Shown in pieces: positions 13,874-14,458 of a stretch of DNA of 14,458 nt. The position numbers and the translations under genes were made by a program. Source of the stretch: Spirochaetales bacterium (GTDB lineage Bacteria; Spirochaetota; Spirochaetia; JAGLYY01); assembly GCA_023131935.1 (NCBI GenBank), contig JAGLYY010000361.1, forward strand, positions 1 to 14,458, written 5' to 3'. Each line of letters begins with the position of its first letter. Position 1 is the first letter of the stretch. The notes beneath the pieces are model-generated. The model did not search any database. It had not been told where the DNA came from and saw only the letters and a program-made list of their open reading frames with translations.

Positions 13874-14458
13874 TCACCACCTTTTTAAGGTTTTCTTCGC
13901 ATTGCGGTGTAAAATCATAATGAATCCAGTAATGCCAATAATAATTTCCCCGTAATCCGGCCAAACACCGTATTGCGTTGCAGCAATAATTCCTGTCAGT
14001 GACCAGAGTAGGGGAATTACTGCAATAAATATAGGCACTTTTTTATTTATCCATAAAAACATTCCGAAGGTAAAAATGCAAACAGGACAACAAGCAACAC
14101 CAAAAATTGGACCACCAGGATAGCCGTGTCCGGATAAAAATCCAATAATCGGGTAAAAGATCAATCCGTAAATAATCATTATCGCCCCAACAATAGAATA
14201 TAAATCTCTCTCGAATTTGAAAGATAGGGAAGGTTTAACCACTCCGAAAATAAAGAACAAGATACTTTGAATGATCCAGAGCGCACCACCAAAATAATTT
14301 CTATAATCGATTGGGCCTAAGAATATCATAAGTAACACAATTCCTGACCACAACCATAAAAAGGCTAAGATGCCAGAAATTATTTTATCGGAATACTTTG
14401 TTTTCTTTATGGCCAGAATCACCGCGGCAATTCCTATCAGATAAGTAATTGCTACCAT
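13874..14458 (-). CDS. DUF6064 family membrane protein, 5' end outside window
   Basis: At least 194 residues with about seven hydrophobic segments (near 3-17, 27-47, 58-74, 88-107, 116-135, 140-160 and 168-185). The segments KYSDKIISGILAFLWLW, HGYPGGPIFGVACCP and PLLWSLTG agree with my recollection of the DUF6064 family. Family members have about 20 to 30 further N-terminal residues, and the frame is still open at the last base, so the ATG at 14458 is probably internal and the gene continues past the edge. CCPVC (122-126) may bind metal or be redox active, but the function is unknown. It is AT-rich like its neighbours. It shares orientation with the HXXEE operon, which has its own promoter 75 bases downstream. 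Confidence 0.75.
   Translation of the reverse strand: MVAITYLIGIAAVILAIKKTKYSDKIISGILAFLWLWSGIVLLMIFLGPIDYRNYFGGALWIIQSILFFIFGVVKPSLSFKFERDLYSIVGAIMIIYGLIFYPIIGFLSGHGYPGGPIFGVACCPVCIFTFGMFLWINKKVPIFIAVIPLLWSLTGIIAATQYGVWPDYGEIIIGITGFIMILHRNAKKTLKRW

Overview
This window is chromosomal DNA from a bacterium with strong GGAG-type ribosome binding sites and classical sigma-70-like promoters. Redox enzymes suited to low-oxygen life are prominent: a CoA-disulfide reductase with a rhodanese tail, a flavodoxin/ferredoxin fusion and a radical SAM protein. The LemA/TPM cluster, the RNHCP protein beside rsgA and the WYL/zinc-ribbon pair remind me of free-living spirochaetes. That placement is an impression from gene content, not a proof. 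No rRNA, tRNA, CRISPR array or intact insertion sequence was found.

Layout. (1) Bases 1-690 hold the start of a tyrosine-recombinase-like gene that diverges from its family after about 25 codons, a structured intergenic element with integron-attC-like features, and a consensus promoter driving a 15-codon phenylalanine-rich ORF. (2) 690-2177, plus strand: an RNHCP zinc-ribbon protein and the ribosome-assembly GTPase RsgA, 3 bases apart and closed by a clear terminator. (3) 2245-4791, plus strand: a secreted CapA-like metallophosphatase-fold protein, a WYL transcription regulator and a 78-residue zinc-ribbon protein, the last preceded by a repeat-rich candidate operator. (4) 4923-6292, minus strand: a histidine phosphatase and a TetR regulator. 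The TetR promoter faces a plus-strand promoter for a small cysteine-containing ORF, with an inverted repeat between them. (5) 6564-8258, minus strand: CoA-disulfide reductase/rhodanese with its own promoter and terminator. (6) 8336-11361, minus strand: lemA lipoprotein, a secreted TPM protein with a glycine-rich tail, a membrane TPM protein and a COG0731-type radical SAM protein, apparently one operon. (7) 11566-14458, minus strand and visibly more AT-rich: an HXXEE-domain membrane protein, a flavodoxin-like/2x[4Fe-4S] protein and a short-chain dehydrogenase in one operon behind a near-consensus promoter, then a DUF6064-type membrane protein cut by the window edge.

How the parts work together. 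RNHCP and RsgA probably share one mRNA and may share a ribosome-related role. LemA and the two TPM proteins form a recognised envelope-associated set. The WYL regulator probably controls the adjacent zinc-ribbon gene through the repeats at 4483-4512. The AT-rich right end looks like an acquired redox/membrane module. I see nothing that is clearly a new defence or mobile system. The most open leads are the 404-690 leader, the WYL operator, the TetR-divergent small ORF and the AT-rich operon.
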